Assembly: GCA_947457395.1 (NCBI GenBank)
Contig: CANGVA010000004.1
Location: forward strand, 161,421-225,420
Source: Bacteroidota bacterium
Lineage (GTDB): Bacteria > Bacteroidota > Bacteroidia > UKL13-3
Direction: 5' to 3'
DNA: 64,000 bases
Below the pieces are notes generated by a model, which had not been told where the DNA came from, made no database searches, and worked only from the letters and a program-made list of their open reading frames with translations. The translations under genes were made by a program, and so were the position numbers. Of the stretch, positions 1-8,809 are shown piece by piece; within the stretch, counting starts at the first letter, position 1, and each line of letters opens with the position of its first letter.

Positions 1-258
1 CTGATTCTGAAGCTGAGCGAAACAGAAAAGTATGATGATGATGAGATTGTGTATATTACACCTCAAACCATCGACTATGATCTGAGGCAGTATTTGTATG
101 AATGTTTGGTGCTTTCTCTTCCAATCAGAAAAACCTGTGCTTTAGCGGGTAAAGATTGCAATGAAGAGGTGATTCGTAAGCTAACTGACGTTCAGGCAAA
201 TAACGATGACGAAAGCAATGATCCACGCTGGGACAAACTAAAAGGAATATTTAACTAA
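1..258 (+). CDS. DUF177 (YceD-type) protein, 3' part
   Basis: The frame is open from the first base, so the gene is cut by the window edge and only its last 85 codons are present. The visible part has the layout of the C-terminal half of DUF177/YceD proteins: an acidic stretch, a D-x-x-x-x-L-x-x-Y-x-x-E-like segment, then LPI followed by two cysteines about nine residues apart. Family members lie just upstream of rpmF and are linked to 23S rRNA accumulation. Here rpmF starts 17 bases downstream, which supports the assignment. An internal GTG at 49 could be mistaken for a start, but the family is longer, so it is more likely an internal valine. Confidence 0.8.
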   Translation: MILKLSETEKYDDDEIVYITPQTIDYDLRQYLYECLVLSLPIRKTCALAGKDCNEEVIRKLTDVQANNDDESNDPRWDKLKGIFN

Positions 259-275
259 ATTAGATTTATACTACT

Positions 276-461
276 ATGCCTAATCCAAAACGAAAAATGT
301 CAAACTCTCGCAGAGACAAGAGAAGGACACATTACAAAGGAGTAGCTCCTGCAACTACCGTAGATGCTACCTCTGGCGAAACACATCTTAGACATAGAGT
401 AACCGCTGATGGTTACTACAAGGGAAAACATGTTTTTCCTGATATGAAAAAAGATGTATAA
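276..461 (+). CDS. rpmF: 50S ribosomal protein L32
   Basis: This 61-residue, strongly basic protein starts MPNPKRKMS and continues with [10 protein letters not shown], the conserved N-terminal L32 signature. It is a structural protein of the large ribosomal subunit. Many L32 proteins bind zinc through two CxxC pairs in the C-terminal half. This copy has no cysteine at all, so it is the zinc-independent (C-) form. It sits between the DUF177 gene and plsX, the classic order in which ribosome production is co-expressed with lipid synthesis. Length and both ends match the family. Confidence 0.97.
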   Translation: MPNPKRKMSNSRRDKRRTHYKGVAPATTVDATSGETHLRHRVTADGYYKGKHVFPDMKKDV

Positions 462-479
462 TTGTTTTGCCAAACAATT
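460..479 (+). other. small inverted repeat between rpmF and plsX
   Basis: AATTGTTT and AAACAATT are perfect 8-base arms around a 4-base loop (TGCC). The left arm overlaps the rpmF stop codon, and plsX starts 6 bases after the right arm. No T-run follows, so this is more likely an RNA processing or translation-modulating hairpin than a terminator. Its function is not known. Confidence 0.35.
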
Positions 480-485
480 AAATGA

Positions 486-1445
486 ATGAGAATCGGATTT
501 GACATTATGGGGGGAGATTATGCCCCCAAAGAAGCCATAGCCGGGGCCATACAGGCCAAAAATGAACTTACAAACGCTGAGCGTATTGTATTAATCGGAG
601 ATAAAGAGCAGGCGATAAGTTTGCTTCAATCCAATGGTGCGCGTATTGAAGACTTTGATTTCATTCACACCACCGAGGTTATTGGTATGGGTGAACACCC
701 GACCAAAGCCATTTCTTCGAAAAAAGACTCCAGCATTGCAGTTGGATTCAAAAGTCTTGCATCCAAACAACTCGATTCATTCGTAAGTGCAGGTAACACA
801 GGTGCTATGCTGGTGGGTGCCATGTTCTCTATAAAGCCCATTGAAGGTGTAATCAGGCCATGTGTTACAGCTCTTATTCCAAAGCCCAATGGCAAGTTGG
901 GTGTATTGCTTGATGCCGGTGCTAATGCCGACTGTAAGCCGGATGTATTATACCAGTTCGCTGTTTTGGGTGCATTGATGATGAAGCACGTGCTCAAAGT
1001 AGATGATCCGCGAGTTGGCTTACTAAGCATTGGTGAGGAAAAAGAAAAAGGAAATCTGGTAACAATTGCTGCACATCAGTTGATGGAAGATTCCAGTCAA
1101 TTTCATTTTGTAGGCAATGTAGAAGGCCGTGATTTTCTAAGTGATAAAGCTGATGTCTATGTATGCGAGGGATTTGTTGGCAATGTGGTACTGAAAGCAT
1201 TCGAGTCTGTTTACTACGTCATGAAAAAACGTGGTATTTCAGATGAATATTTTGATAAATTGAATTATGAGAATTATGGTGGAACGCCTATTCTCGGAGT
1301 GAATGCACCTGTTATTATCGGTCATGGTATTTCCAATGCCAAGGCTTTTAAAAACATGATACTATCAGCAAAGAATGTATCAGACTCCAATTTGTGTGAA
1401 ATCATCAGAGAAGCATTCAGAAATCTGGTTTTACCTCTTCCGTAA
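486..1445 (+). CDS. plsX: phosphate acyltransferase PlsX
   Basis: PlsX converts acyl-ACP and phosphate to acyl-phosphate, the donor for PlsY in phosphatidic acid synthesis; it is a peripheral membrane enzyme. The 319-residue protein opens with RIGFDIMGGDYAPKEAI, the family N-terminal signature. It also has SAGNTGAM near residue 100, LLDAGAN near 140 and CEGFVGNV near 225, all PlsX landmarks. The start at 486 keeps the MR-IGFD-MGGD N-terminus usual for the family. The stop codon overlaps the fabH start by one base (TAATG), implying translational coupling. Confidence 0.97.
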   Translation: MRIGFDIMGGDYAPKEAIAGAIQAKNELTNAERIVLIGDKEQAISLLQSNGARIEDFDFIHTTEVIGMGEHPTKAISSKKDSSIAVGFKSLASKQLDSFVSAGNTGAMLVGAMFSIKPIEGVIRPCVTALIPKPNGKLGVLLDAGANADCKPDVLYQFAVLGALMMKHVLKVDDPRVGLLSIGEEKEKGNLVTIAAHQLMEDSSQFHFVGNVEGRDFLSDKADVYVCEGFVGNVVLKAFESVYYVMKKRGISDEYFDKLNYENYGGTPILGVNAPVIIGHGISNAKAFKNMILSAKNVSDSNLCEIIREAFRNLVLPLP

Positions 1446-2455
1446 TGAATAAAATAACCGCAGCTATAACCTGTGTACACGGCTTTGTGCCTCCTGATGT
1501 ATTAACCAACACTGATTTGGAAAAAATGGTTGATACCTCTGACGAGTGGATTATGACCCGCACGGGAATCAAAGAACGAAGGATTCAGAAAGAACCCGGC
1601 AAGGCCACAAGCGATATGGCTGTTGAGGCTGTAAACGGGTTACTAAAAAAGCGCGGAATTTCTGCTGAAGAAATAGACCTTATTATTTTCGCAACCATCA
1701 CTGGTGATATGGTTTTCCCATCATCTGCTTGTGTACTGGCCGATAAAATCGGAGCAAAAAATGCATGGGGTTATGACCTCTCGGCTGCATGTTCCGGTTT
1801 CTTGTTTGCATTGGAAACAGGAGCAACGTTTGTTCAATCCGGCAAATACAAAAAAGTAGTAATTATTGGTGGTGATAAAATGTCGTCAATCATTGATTAT
1901 ACCGACCGTAATACTTGTATTATTTTTGGAGATGGATTGGGCTGTGTTTTACTGGAACCAAATGAAGATGGTTATGGTGTACGAGACTCTATATTAAAAA
2001 TAGATGGTTCAGGCAGGCATTACCTGCATCAGAAAGCCGGTGGTTCACTTAAACCACCAACGCATGAAACCATAGATGCACGTGAGCATTATGTGTTTCA
2101 GGATGGTAAAACTGTATTTAAGTTTGCCGTTACCAATATGGCCGAAGTTTCTGCTAATATTATGGAAAGAAACAACCTGACTTCTGCAGATGTAACCTGG
2201 CTGGTTCCGCATCAGGCAAATTTGCGTATCATTGATGCAACTGCTGAAAGAATGGGCCTGGGTAGAGAAAAAGTAATGATTAATATTGATCATTTTGGTA
2301 ATACCACCAATGGAACATTGCCTTTGTTATTATGGGAGTGGGAAAGCAAACTTAAAAAAGGAGATAACCTCATCTTATCTGCATTTGGTGGTGGTTTTAC
2401 CTGGGGAGCTATGTATATAAAATGGGCTTACGATGGCAGTAAATCGGCCGATTAA
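1445..2455 (+). CDS. fabH: 3-oxoacyl-ACP synthase III
   Basis: FabH (KAS III) condenses acetyl-CoA or a short branched acyl-CoA with malonyl-ACP to start fatty acid chains. The 336-residue protein has the catalytic triad in the expected contexts: Cys116 in AACSGF, His in VPHQAN, and Asn in HFGNTTNGT. The TSDEWI-x-x-RTGI signature lies near residues 31-42. The gene starts inside the plsX stop codon and is followed by a promoter-like element and accB, so plsX-fabH look like the 3' part of the rpmF transcript. Other KAS III-like condensing enzymes are unlikely given this placement. Confidence 0.96.
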   Translation: MNKITAAITCVHGFVPPDVLTNTDLEKMVDTSDEWIMTRTGIKERRIQKEPGKATSDMAVEAVNGLLKKRGISAEEIDLIIFATITGDMVFPSSACVLADKIGAKNAWGYDLSAACSGFLFALETGATFVQSGKYKKVVIIGGDKMSSIIDYTDRNTCIIFGDGLGCVLLEPNEDGYGVRDSILKIDGSGRHYLHQKAGGSLKPPTHETIDAREHYVFQDGKTVFKFAVTNMAEVSANIMERNNLTSADVTWLVPHQANLRIIDATAERMGLGREKVMINIDHFGNTTNGTLPLLLWEWESKLKKGDNLILSAFGGGFTWGAMYIKWAYDGSKSAD

Positions 2456-2486
2456 AAATTTAACTTTTCAATTTTTAAAAATTCAA

Positions 2487-2494
2487 TACATTTG
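2487..2494 (+). promoter_or_regulatory. promoter -7 element candidate upstream of accB
   Basis: TACATTTG matches the Bacteroidetes -7 consensus TAnnTTTG and lies 21 bases before the accB start codon. No clear TTG -33 box is seen at the usual 17-23 base distance, so support comes only from the -7 match and its position in an A+T-rich gap. Confidence 0.4.
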
Positions 2495-2515
2495 ATTTAA
2501 GTAATAATTACCCCT

Positions 2516-2998
2516 ATGGAATTAAAGGAAATTAAAGAACTAATAAAGTTGGTGGCTGAGGCCGGTGTTTCTGCTGTTGAAGTAGAAAAAGGTGATTTTA
2601 AACTCTCCATCAAGAAAGTAGAAGAGAAAACTACCATCGTGCAGTCTTCAGCTCCCATCATGCATGCTCCTGTGTCCATGCCTGCTGCTCCTGCTCCGCA
2701 GGCAACAGAAAGAATGGAAGCTCCCGCAAGTAAAACAGAAACAATAAGCGGTGCAAACCTGATTACCATCAAATCACCTATGATAGGCACTTTCTACAAA
2801 TCCAGTTCACCGGATAAGCCTGCTTTTGTGCAGGTTGGCGATGAAATAAAACCGGGTAAGGTGCTTTGTATCGTTGAGGCCATGAAATTGTTTAATGAAA
2901 TTGAATCAGAGGTTTCAGGCAAAATTGTAAAGGTATTGGTGGATAATGCTTCACCGGTAGAATATGATCAACCCTTATTTTTGGTTGAACCTGCTTAA
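2516..2998 (+). CDS. accB: acetyl-CoA carboxylase biotin carboxyl carrier protein
   Basis: AccB carries the biotin that shuttles CO2 between biotin carboxylase and carboxyltransferase in malonyl-CoA synthesis. The 160-residue protein shows an N-terminal charged domain, a Pro/Ala-rich linker at about residues 45-75, and a C-terminal biotinyl domain. The biotinylation motif is VEAMKLFNEIE with Lys124 as acceptor. The C-terminus ends in a typical QPLFLVEP strand. accC follows after 81 bases, the usual Bacteroidetes accBC order, although a hairpin lies between the two genes. Confidence 0.97.
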   Translation: MELKEIKELIKLVAEAGVSAVEVEKGDFKLSIKKVEEKTTIVQSSAPIMHAPVSMPAAPAPQATERMEAPASKTETISGANLITIKSPMIGTFYKSSSPDKPAFVQVGDEIKPGKVLCIVEAMKLFNEIESEVSGKIVKVLVDNASPVEYDQPLFLVEPA

Positions 2999-3015
2999 TA
3001 AAATGAATTGAAAGC

Positions 3016-3055
3016 AAAGTTGTCAGTCCCTTAAAAGCCTGGCAACTTTTGTTTT
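3016..3055 (+). terminator. hairpin terminator or attenuator between accB and accC
   Basis: AAAGTTGTCAG (3016-3026) pairs with CTGGCAACTTT (3039-3049) over 11 positions with one G-T wobble and a 12-base loop, followed by TGTTTT. It has the shape of a weak intrinsic terminator. Since accB and accC products are needed in defined amounts, partial termination is plausible but inferred. Confidence 0.55.
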
Positions 3056-3079
3056 ATGTACCATTGAATTTTAACTCAT

Positions 3080-4426
3080 ATGTTTAAAAAAATACTGATA
3101 GCAAACCGTGGTGAAATTGCCCTGCGTGTTATACGTACGGCACGCGAAATGGGTATTAAAACAGTTGCTGTTTATTCAACAGCTGATAAAGAAAGCTTGC
3201 ATGTGCGTTTTGCTGACGAGGCCGTTTGCATTGGCCCCGCCCCATCTCCGCAATCGTATCTAAATATCCCAAATATTATTGCTGCAGCAGAAATAACAAA
3301 TGCCGATGCCATACATCCGGGTTACGGATTTTTATCTGAAAACGCCAAGTTTTCACAAATATGCCGCGATCATGGAATTAAGTTCATCGGTGCTTCACCT
3401 GAAATGATTAATTCCATGGGTGATAAGGCGAGTGCAAAAGATACCATGAAGAAAGCAGGTGTACCTGTTATTCCTGGTTCTGATGGGTTGCTTGAAAATG
3501 CTGCCGAAGGCATAAAACTTGCTAAAGAGATCGGATATCCTGTTATCATTAAGGCTACTGCCGGTGGTGGCGGACGCGGTATGCGTATTATCTGGACAGA
3601 AGAAGAATTTGAAAGACATTGGGACAGTGCCAAGCAGGAAGCGGCTGCCGCTTTTGGTAATGATGGTATTTATATGGAGAAGTATGTTGAGGAACCTCGG
3701 CATATTGAAATACAACTTGCCGGAGATCAATACGGCAATGTTTGTCACCTTTCTGAGCGTGATTGTTCCATTCAACGTAGGCACCAGAAATTAATTGAAG
3801 AATCACCATCTCCATTTATTACGCCTGAGTTGCGTGAGAAAATGGGTGATGCAGCTATTGCCGGTGCAAAGGCAATTAACTATGAAGGATTAGGAACCAT
3901 TGAGTTTTTGGTTGACAAGCACCGTAACTTTTACTTTATGGAGATGAACACCCGCATTCAGGTGGAACACCCCGTAACTGAGGAAGTAATCAATTATGAT
4001 TTGGTGAAAGAGCAAATTTTAATTGCTGCAGGTGTGCCCATCAGTGGTAAAAATTATTATCCTATTCGCCATGCTATTGAATGTCGTATTAATGCAGAAG
4101 ACCCATTAAATAATTTTAGGCCAACCCCGGGTAAAATTGAGTATCTGCATAAGCCTGGCGGCAATGGTGTGCGCGTAGATACGCATGTTTATGCTGGTTA
4201 TACCATTCCATCCAACTATGATTCTATGATCGCCAAGCTTATTGTTTTTGCACAAACACGTGAGGAAGCAATTATAAAAATGGAAAGAGCCTTGGGAGAG
4301 TTTATCATAGAAGGACCCGGATTAAAAACAACCATACCGCTTCATATTAAGCTAATGCAGAATGAAGATTTTAAAGCAGGTAATTTTACCACTGCATTTA
4401 TGAATACATTCGATATGAATAAATAA
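3080..4426 (+). CDS. accC: acetyl-CoA carboxylase biotin carboxylase subunit
   Basis: AccC carboxylates the biotin of AccB using ATP and bicarbonate. The 448-residue protein starts [19 protein letters not shown], the canonical biotin carboxylase N-terminus. It continues with the ATP-grasp glycine loop ([12 protein letters not shown] near residue 165), [12 protein letters not shown] near 228, and [13 protein letters not shown] near 290, with the catalytic Arg and Glu in place. Length matches AccC, not a longer pyruvate or propionyl carboxylase. No carboxyltransferase genes (accA, accD) are nearby. Confidence 0.97.
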   Translation: MFKKILIANRGEIALRVIRTAREMGIKTVAVYSTADKESLHVRFADEAVCIGPAPSPQSYLNIPNIIAAAEITNADAIHPGYGFLSENAKFSQICRDHGIKFIGASPEMINSMGDKASAKDTMKKAGVPVIPGSDGLLENAAEGIKLAKEIGYPVIIKATAGGGGRGMRIIWTEEEFERHWDSAKQEAAAAFGNDGIYMEKYVEEPRHIEIQLAGDQYGNVCHLSERDCSIQRRHQKLIEESPSPFITPELREKMGDAAIAGAKAINYEGLGTIEFLVDKHRNFYFMEMNTRIQVEHPVTEEVINYDLVKEQILIAAGVPISGKNYYPIRHAIECRINAEDPLNNFRPTPGKIEYLHKPGGNGVRVDTHVYAGYTIPSNYDSMIAKLIVFAQTREEAIIKMERALGEFIIEGPGLKTTIPLHIKLMQNEDFKAGNFTTAFMNTFDMNK

Positions 4427-4452
4427 TACTGATTATACTCCTCTTAGCTATG

Positions 4453-4489
4453 AAGCCGCTCCTAAATGATTTTAGGAGTGGCTTTTTTA
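4453..4489 (+). terminator. intrinsic terminator after accC
   Basis: Arms AAGCCGCTCCTAAA (4453-4466) and TTTAGGAGTGGCTT (4471-4484) pair over 14 positions with one wobble and a 4-base loop, and TTTTAT follows. The site lies 27 bases after the accC stop and before a convergent gene, so it closes the lipid operon. The preceding bases contain few A residues, so it is better suited to the plus strand than to bidirectional use. Confidence 0.85.
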
Positions 4490-4511
4490 TTAGAGAATTT
4501 GGTTGGGCTGC

Positions 4512-5531
4512 TTATTTTCTCTTTTCAATCTTATCATAAAAGCCACCAAACGTTACCATTCTCACGCCTTCTTCGTTTAAGAAATCACCGGGGAAACCCA
4601 GTTCTATTTTACTAATATCATTCAGTTTTTCGATATGTTCTTGTGTTAGATTTACCTCCAGGCACTTCATGTTTTCTTCCATCTGAGATACTTTGGTTGC
4701 ACCTACAATGGGTATAGAAGCAAAATCTTGCATCATGGTCCATTTGAGTGCAACATGCGCAGGTGCAACCCCTAGCTGATCAGCAATATCAATAACTGTT
4801 TGGGTTATGCTTACTGCACGTTCGTTTAAACGTTTGCTATTGTCGGGTAGCCTGCCTTTATCACCTCGCAAATATTTTCCGGTTAGTGCACCCCCGGCAA
4901 GTGGAGCCCATGGGGTTACCGTCATACCAAAATGTTTGGCCATTGGAATCAGATCTCTTTCCGGTGTGCGTTGAAGCAAACTGTATTCAACCTGCAGTGC
5001 AATAAATTTACTCCAGCCCATTAACTCTGCCAGGGTTTGTCCTTTGCTTATAATCCAGGCCGGTGTATCACTGATGCCAATATAATTTACTTTGCCTTGT
5101 CTCACCAAATCATCCAAGCCACGCATTACCTCATCAATGGGGGTGAGGTTATCCCAGATATGCAGATACAGCAAGTCAATAAAATCAGTATTAAGGCGTT
5201 TTAAACTTAGTTCCACACTGCGCATCATGTTTTTGCGGTTATTCCCCGATGCGTTCACATTGGTCAGGTTATCGTGTAACGAATATTTGGTTGCCACTAT
5301 AAAATGATCTCTGTTGGCCTGCATAAATTCACCAATATATTTTTCACTTGTGCCATCTGTATAACGGTTGGCCGTATCAATAAAGTTACCGCCTGCATTA
5401 GCAAAACTTTCCATTACTGCAAAACTCGTCTCTTTGTCAGCCCCCCAGTTCCATTCTTTACCAAATCCCATGGTGCCCAAACAAAGTTCTGATACTTTTA
5501 AACCGCTATTGCCTAATAATTTGTATTTCAT
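4512..5531 (-). CDS. aldo/keto reductase
   Basis: This 339-residue NADPH-dependent oxidoreductase belongs to the aldo/keto reductase superfamily and probably acts in the cytoplasm on small carbonyl compounds; the substrate is not predictable. It starts MKYKLLGNSGLKVSELCLGTM, a standard AKR N-terminus. The catalytic tetrad is visible: Asp and Tyr in NFIDTANRY near residue 55, Lys in VATKYS near 82, and His in LYLHIWD near 124. The C-terminal IPIVGATKVSQMEENM segment is the NADP-binding region. It is convergent with accC and separated by a terminator. The resemblance is closest to the MocA/yajO-like branch. Confidence 0.92.
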   Translation of the reverse strand: MKYKLLGNSGLKVSELCLGTMGFGKEWNWGADKETSFAVMESFANAGGNFIDTANRYTDGTSEKYIGEFMQANRDHFIVATKYSLHDNLTNVNASGNNRKNMMRSVELSLKRLNTDFIDLLYLHIWDNLTPIDEVMRGLDDLVRQGKVNYIGISDTPAWIISKGQTLAELMGWSKFIALQVEYSLLQRTPERDLIPMAKHFGMTVTPWAPLAGGALTGKYLRGDKGRLPDNSKRLNERAVSITQTVIDIADQLGVAPAHVALKWTMMQDFASIPIVGATKVSQMEENMKCLEVNLTQEHIEKLNDISKIELGFPGDFLNEEGVRMVTFGGFYDKIEKRK

Positions 5532-5605
5532 TATTTCTTATTTTAATTGAGTTAATATTCATAGAGCAGCACTATAGCTAAATTATTAATGCCACTCCTT
5601 TTATT

Positions 5606-6325
5606 TTAGAATTGCATTGGGATGTCCATGACCAAAATTCTGCTATTTTCTTTGGCAATTATTGCTGTTGTTTCGAAATCCGTTATTCCTATTGCATCTC
5701 GTTTTTGTAATATCTCTCCGGTTGTTTCTATGCATCCGTCAATAAGAAAGATATAACTGCCATTTCCTGCTTTTTTTGATGTGTAGGTAATATTGTTTCC
5801 TGCTTCTAAATCGCAAAGATTAAACCAGGCCTGCTGATGAATAAATATCGCATCACCCTCCGTTTGTGTATCCGGCTTTATAATTTCCTGCCATTTATTT
5901 TTCCTGTCTTCCGGAGCAAAAGTCTTCTGATCGTAACGCGGTGTAACATTGCCCTTATCCGGGAAAACCCAGATCTGAAATAATTTTACCGACTCGGTCT
6001 TAGAATGATTCATCTCTGAGTGAAATACACCTGATCCGGCACTCATTACCTGAACATCATTAGGTTTCATCACAGAGCCGTTGCCCATACTATCTTTATG
6101 CTCCAATGCGCCTTCCTGCACCAATGTAATGATTTCCATGTTATCATGCGGATGCTTGCCAAATCCCATGCCGGGAGCTACTTCGTCATCATTTAATACA
6201 CGCAGTGCGCCAAAATGTATTTTTTCAGGATCATACCATTGAGCAAAGCTAAATGAGTGTTTTGCTATAAGCCATCCATGGTTGGCCTGACCTCTATTTT
6301 CTGCACGATGTATAACTGTCTTCAT
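5606..6325 (-). CDS. pirin family protein
   Basis: The 239-residue protein is a bicupin of the pirin family (YhhW-like). The N-terminal cupin carries the metal-binding histidine pattern FGKHPHDNMEI near residue 57 and a further His near VFHSEMNHS around 102. Bacterial relatives have iron-dependent quercetinase-like activity in vitro, but physiological substrates are mostly unknown. The protein starts with HRAENRGQANHGWL, the typical R-G-x-x-x-x-GWL pirin opening. It is 51 bases downstream of the alpha/beta hydrolase gene and may be the last gene of that operon. Confidence 0.9.
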   Translation of the reverse strand: MKTVIHRAENRGQANHGWLIAKHSFSFAQWYDPEKIHFGALRVLNDDEVAPGMGFGKHPHDNMEIITLVQEGALEHKDSMGNGSVMKPNDVQVMSAGSGVFHSEMNHSKTESVKLFQIWVFPDKGNVTPRYDQKTFAPEDRKNKWQEIIKPDTQTEGDAIFIHQQAWFNLCDLEAGNNITYTSKKAGNGSYIFLIDGCIETTGEILQKRDAIGITDFETTAIIAKENSRILVMDIPMQF

Positions 6326-6376
6326 GTATTCAGTTGAAATTAATATGCTTCAATCTTTTTTGGGAATGCAGGTATT

Positions 6377-7150
6377 TTAATCGTTAATAAATTCCAATAC
6401 GTATTTAGAAAATAATTGTGGTTGTTCTGCATGCAACCAGTGTCCTGCTTGCTCAATAGTGATTATCCTTGCAGAAGGAAATAATACACGGATCAGAGGT
6501 TCATCTGACTCTCTAATGTATTGTGAGAGCGCACCTTTAAGAAATAAAACAGCACCGCCATAGCTATTTGTAGAGGTGGTTTCTTCTAAAATGTTTTCGT
6601 AATCATGGTAAAGTGTTTCTAAATTAAATTTCCAACGGTATTGACCATTTTCGGCACGTTCCAGATTTTTTAAAATAAACTGGCGTGTGCCAAAATCGCC
6701 CAGATAGGTTTTCATGGCTTCTTCTGCTTCCTTACGCGATTGTATGGTGTTGAGATCAATACTTTTTATCGCCTTAAAAACTTCATCATGTCCGTGTTTA
6801 TATGCCCGTGGCGACATATCCGCAACAATTAATTTCTGTGTGTGCATTGGATATGTAAGTGCAAATTGCATAGCTACCTTCCCTCCCATAGAGTGGCCAA
6901 GTATAATGGCCTTTTCAATATGCAGCTGCTGCATAAAATGGTATAAATCATCCACCATATTGGCAATCGTATGGGTGTCTGTATGGGGAGATTTCCCGTG
7001 GTTGCGCTGATCCAGTGCGTAAACGGTATATCCGCTTTTGCCCCACTCGGTAGCAAGTGTATGCCAGTTATCCAGTGATCCCAAGAATCCATGCAGAATA
7101 ATAAATGTTTTGGAGCCACTCCCGTATTGTTTAAAATGTAGTTTAACCAT
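6377..7150 (-). CDS. alpha/beta hydrolase (YbfF-like)
   Basis: This 257-residue cytoplasmic alpha/beta-fold hydrolase has the oxyanion segment ILHGFLGSLDNWH near residue 20, the nucleophile elbow GHSMGG near 90, and a C-terminal His in QAGHWLHAEQP near 238. The HGFLGS and final GHW-x-H patterns resemble the esterase YbfF group. The substrate is unknown. Six bases separate it from the upstream cobalamin adenosyltransferase gene, so the two are co-transcribed, but no functional link between them is evident. Confidence 0.9.
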   Translation of the reverse strand: MVKLHFKQYGSGSKTFIILHGFLGSLDNWHTLATEWGKSGYTVYALDQRNHGKSPHTDTHTIANMVDDLYHFMQQLHIEKAIILGHSMGGKVAMQFALTYPMHTQKLIVADMSPRAYKHGHDEVFKAIKSIDLNTIQSRKEAEEAMKTYLGDFGTRQFILKNLERAENGQYRWKFNLETLYHDYENILEETTSTNSYGGAVLFLKGALSQYIRESDEPLIRVLFPSARIITIEQAGHWLHAEQPQLFSKYVLEFIND

Positions 7151-7156
7151 GTTTGA

Positions 7157-7711
7157 TTACATGCGGGGTTTCCAGGGTGTTTCTGTAGCTCCGGCCTCAT
7201 GAACCACAAATCTGGCAAAGGTGAACAAATAATCGCTCAGGCGATTCAGGTATCTGATTACAATTTCATGTACCAATGTTTCAGATGATAAATGAACTAC
7301 GATTCTTTCTGCCCTTCGGCAGATGCACCTGGCTACATGGCAATGTGAGGCAACAATGGTTCCTCCGGGAAGTATAAAACTTTTTAATGGAGGCAAAATA
7401 TCATCCATGCGGTCTATTTCTTTCTCCAGCAATTCAATATCCGATTCAAGTAAATCGGGAATTTTCATTTTGGATTTTTCCGGGTCGCTGGCAAGGTCTG
7501 AGCCTATAGTAAATAAGCGGTCCTGAATTTCGTAAAGAATATGGCTTTTGTCCTTTTGCTGGTAAGCGTCAATTATAAGGCCTATATAGGAATTAAGCTC
7601 ATCAACGGTACCATATGCTTCTATCCTTAAGTGATGCTTGGGTACACGGATACCTCCAATTAATGAGGTCTCTCCTTTGTCGCCCGTTTTTGTGTATATT
7701 CTGAAAGTCAT
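7157..7711 (-). CDS. cob(I)yrinic acid a,c-diamide adenosyltransferase (PduO type)
   Basis: This enzyme transfers the adenosyl group of ATP to cob(I)alamin to form coenzyme B12. The 184-residue protein has the PduO N-terminal ATP-binding signature TKTGDKGETSLIGG-x-RV, then EAYGTVDELNSYIG, and the C-terminal helix motifs CRRAERIV and YLNRLSDYLF. No other B12 genes occur in the window, so it probably serves salvage or repair of adenosylcobalamin for a mutase elsewhere. Its start overlaps the end of the upstream serine hydrolase gene by 4 bases. Confidence 0.95.
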   Translation of the reverse strand: MTFRIYTKTGDKGETSLIGGIRVPKHHLRIEAYGTVDELNSYIGLIIDAYQQKDKSHILYEIQDRLFTIGSDLASDPEKSKMKIPDLLESDIELLEKEIDRMDDILPPLKSFILPGGTIVASHCHVARCICRRAERIVVHLSSETLVHEIVIRYLNRLSDYLFTFARFVVHEAGATETPWKPRM

Positions 7712-8805
7712 TTTTTTAGTTGTTGTTTTAGTTGGTTTCGGAATGCTGGGTCTGTAAATACCTTAAACTCAAATTCAGGTAAACTTGTTTGCAATTTAAG
7801 ATTTTCCAGTGTTGTTAAATTATTAAAAAAGACAGCTAGTTCACCCGTATTGTTCTGTTTATCCGTGCAATAGGCTGTTTCGGCCAGCACATAAGCTGTA
7901 GAACCTCCTTTATTGCCATAATGTTTAAAACTAGCGGAGTAGTCGGTATCTGTTTTCTTTTGTTCGATAATTATGGATAAATAGGCATGCCCTGCTGAAT
8001 CCAGTAATGACCTTTGGTTAAGTTTTTCAAGTAGCTGCACATATAAACGGGGTGAGCCACCCGGCAGGCGATTAGACCATATACGCTGAACTTTCAGGTC
8101 AACTTCACTAGAACTGAATGATTCTTTTATTTGTGGGTTAACCTGCAACAAACGGTGAAAACTATCGCAGGCATTTAGGTATGCTTGCTTAGTCATTAGG
8201 TCTTTTTCCTCAATGTATCTTTTATAATCAAGCTTATTGTGGTTTTGCAATACCAGCAATGCCGATACAAAAGGATATAGCGGTGTGTGCCCTGCATAGC
8301 CTAGTGAGTCCTTTAAATGATTAATCTGTTCCAGTCCTAATTTGTGAAAAAGGTATTCGGTATTGGCATTGGAGCTATACCTAATCATACCCTTTGCAAC
8401 TTCAATTAGTGCTAGTTTCCCATTTTTTATGAGCCCTTCTTTTTTCATGGCTGCTATCCATGCAGGATGTGCACCACCATCTGTTTCAGGTATGTAGTAA
8501 GCTAGCAATGAAGTGGTATCAATCTCCTGCTGTGGATTTATGATTCCTGCTGCAGCCTGATGTGCAAAGGTAACTGCCACCCAGAGTTTAGAAACACTTG
8601 CAACAGGCATCACTGTATCTGTGTGTATTGAAGCAATAATTTCTTTATTCCAATGTATGAGTAAGGCCGATTTCTCAGGATGCTTACTAATAAATGCAAG
8701 AATACGATTGGCATCCGGACGTGCATACCAATATGCCCAGCCAATTGCGCCTGCAACTATTACAATCAGCGGAAGAAGTATCCACAGGAATAGTTTTTTT
8801 AGCAT
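7708..8805 (-). CDS. serine hydrolase, beta-lactamase class A-like, membrane-anchored
   Basis: The 365-residue protein begins with a hydrophobic segment (residues 4-26) that should anchor it to the inner membrane with the catalytic domain outside. The SxxK active-site motif appears as SVSK in PVASVSKLWVAV near residue 72. Family members act on peptidoglycan-like or ester substrates, and true beta-lactamase activity cannot be inferred. A KGG-S-T triplet near residue 305 (NKGGSTAYV) fits the KTG-like motif. It overlaps the adenosyltransferase start by 4 bases and follows the flavoprotein gene by 4 bases, forming a tight operon. Confidence 0.85.
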   Translation of the reverse strand: MLKKLFLWILLPLIVIVAGAIGWAYWYARPDANRILAFISKHPEKSALLIHWNKEIIASIHTDTVMPVASVSKLWVAVTFAHQAAAGIINPQQEIDTTSLLAYYIPETDGGAHPAWIAAMKKEGLIKNGKLALIEVAKGMIRYSSNANTEYLFHKLGLEQINHLKDSLGYAGHTPLYPFVSALLVLQNHNKLDYKRYIEEKDLMTKQAYLNACDSFHRLLQVNPQIKESFSSSEVDLKVQRIWSNRLPGGSPRLYVQLLEKLNQRSLLDSAGHAYLSIIIEQKKTDTDYSASFKHYGNKGGSTAYVLAETAYCTDKQNNTGELAVFFNNLTTLENLKLQTSLPEFEFKVFTDPAFRNQLKQQLKK

Positions 8806-8809
8806 GTAT

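Noticed and set aside
665..1030. Minus-strand open frame of 121 codons opposite plsX
   Set aside because: Shadow of the strongly conserved plsX reading frame.
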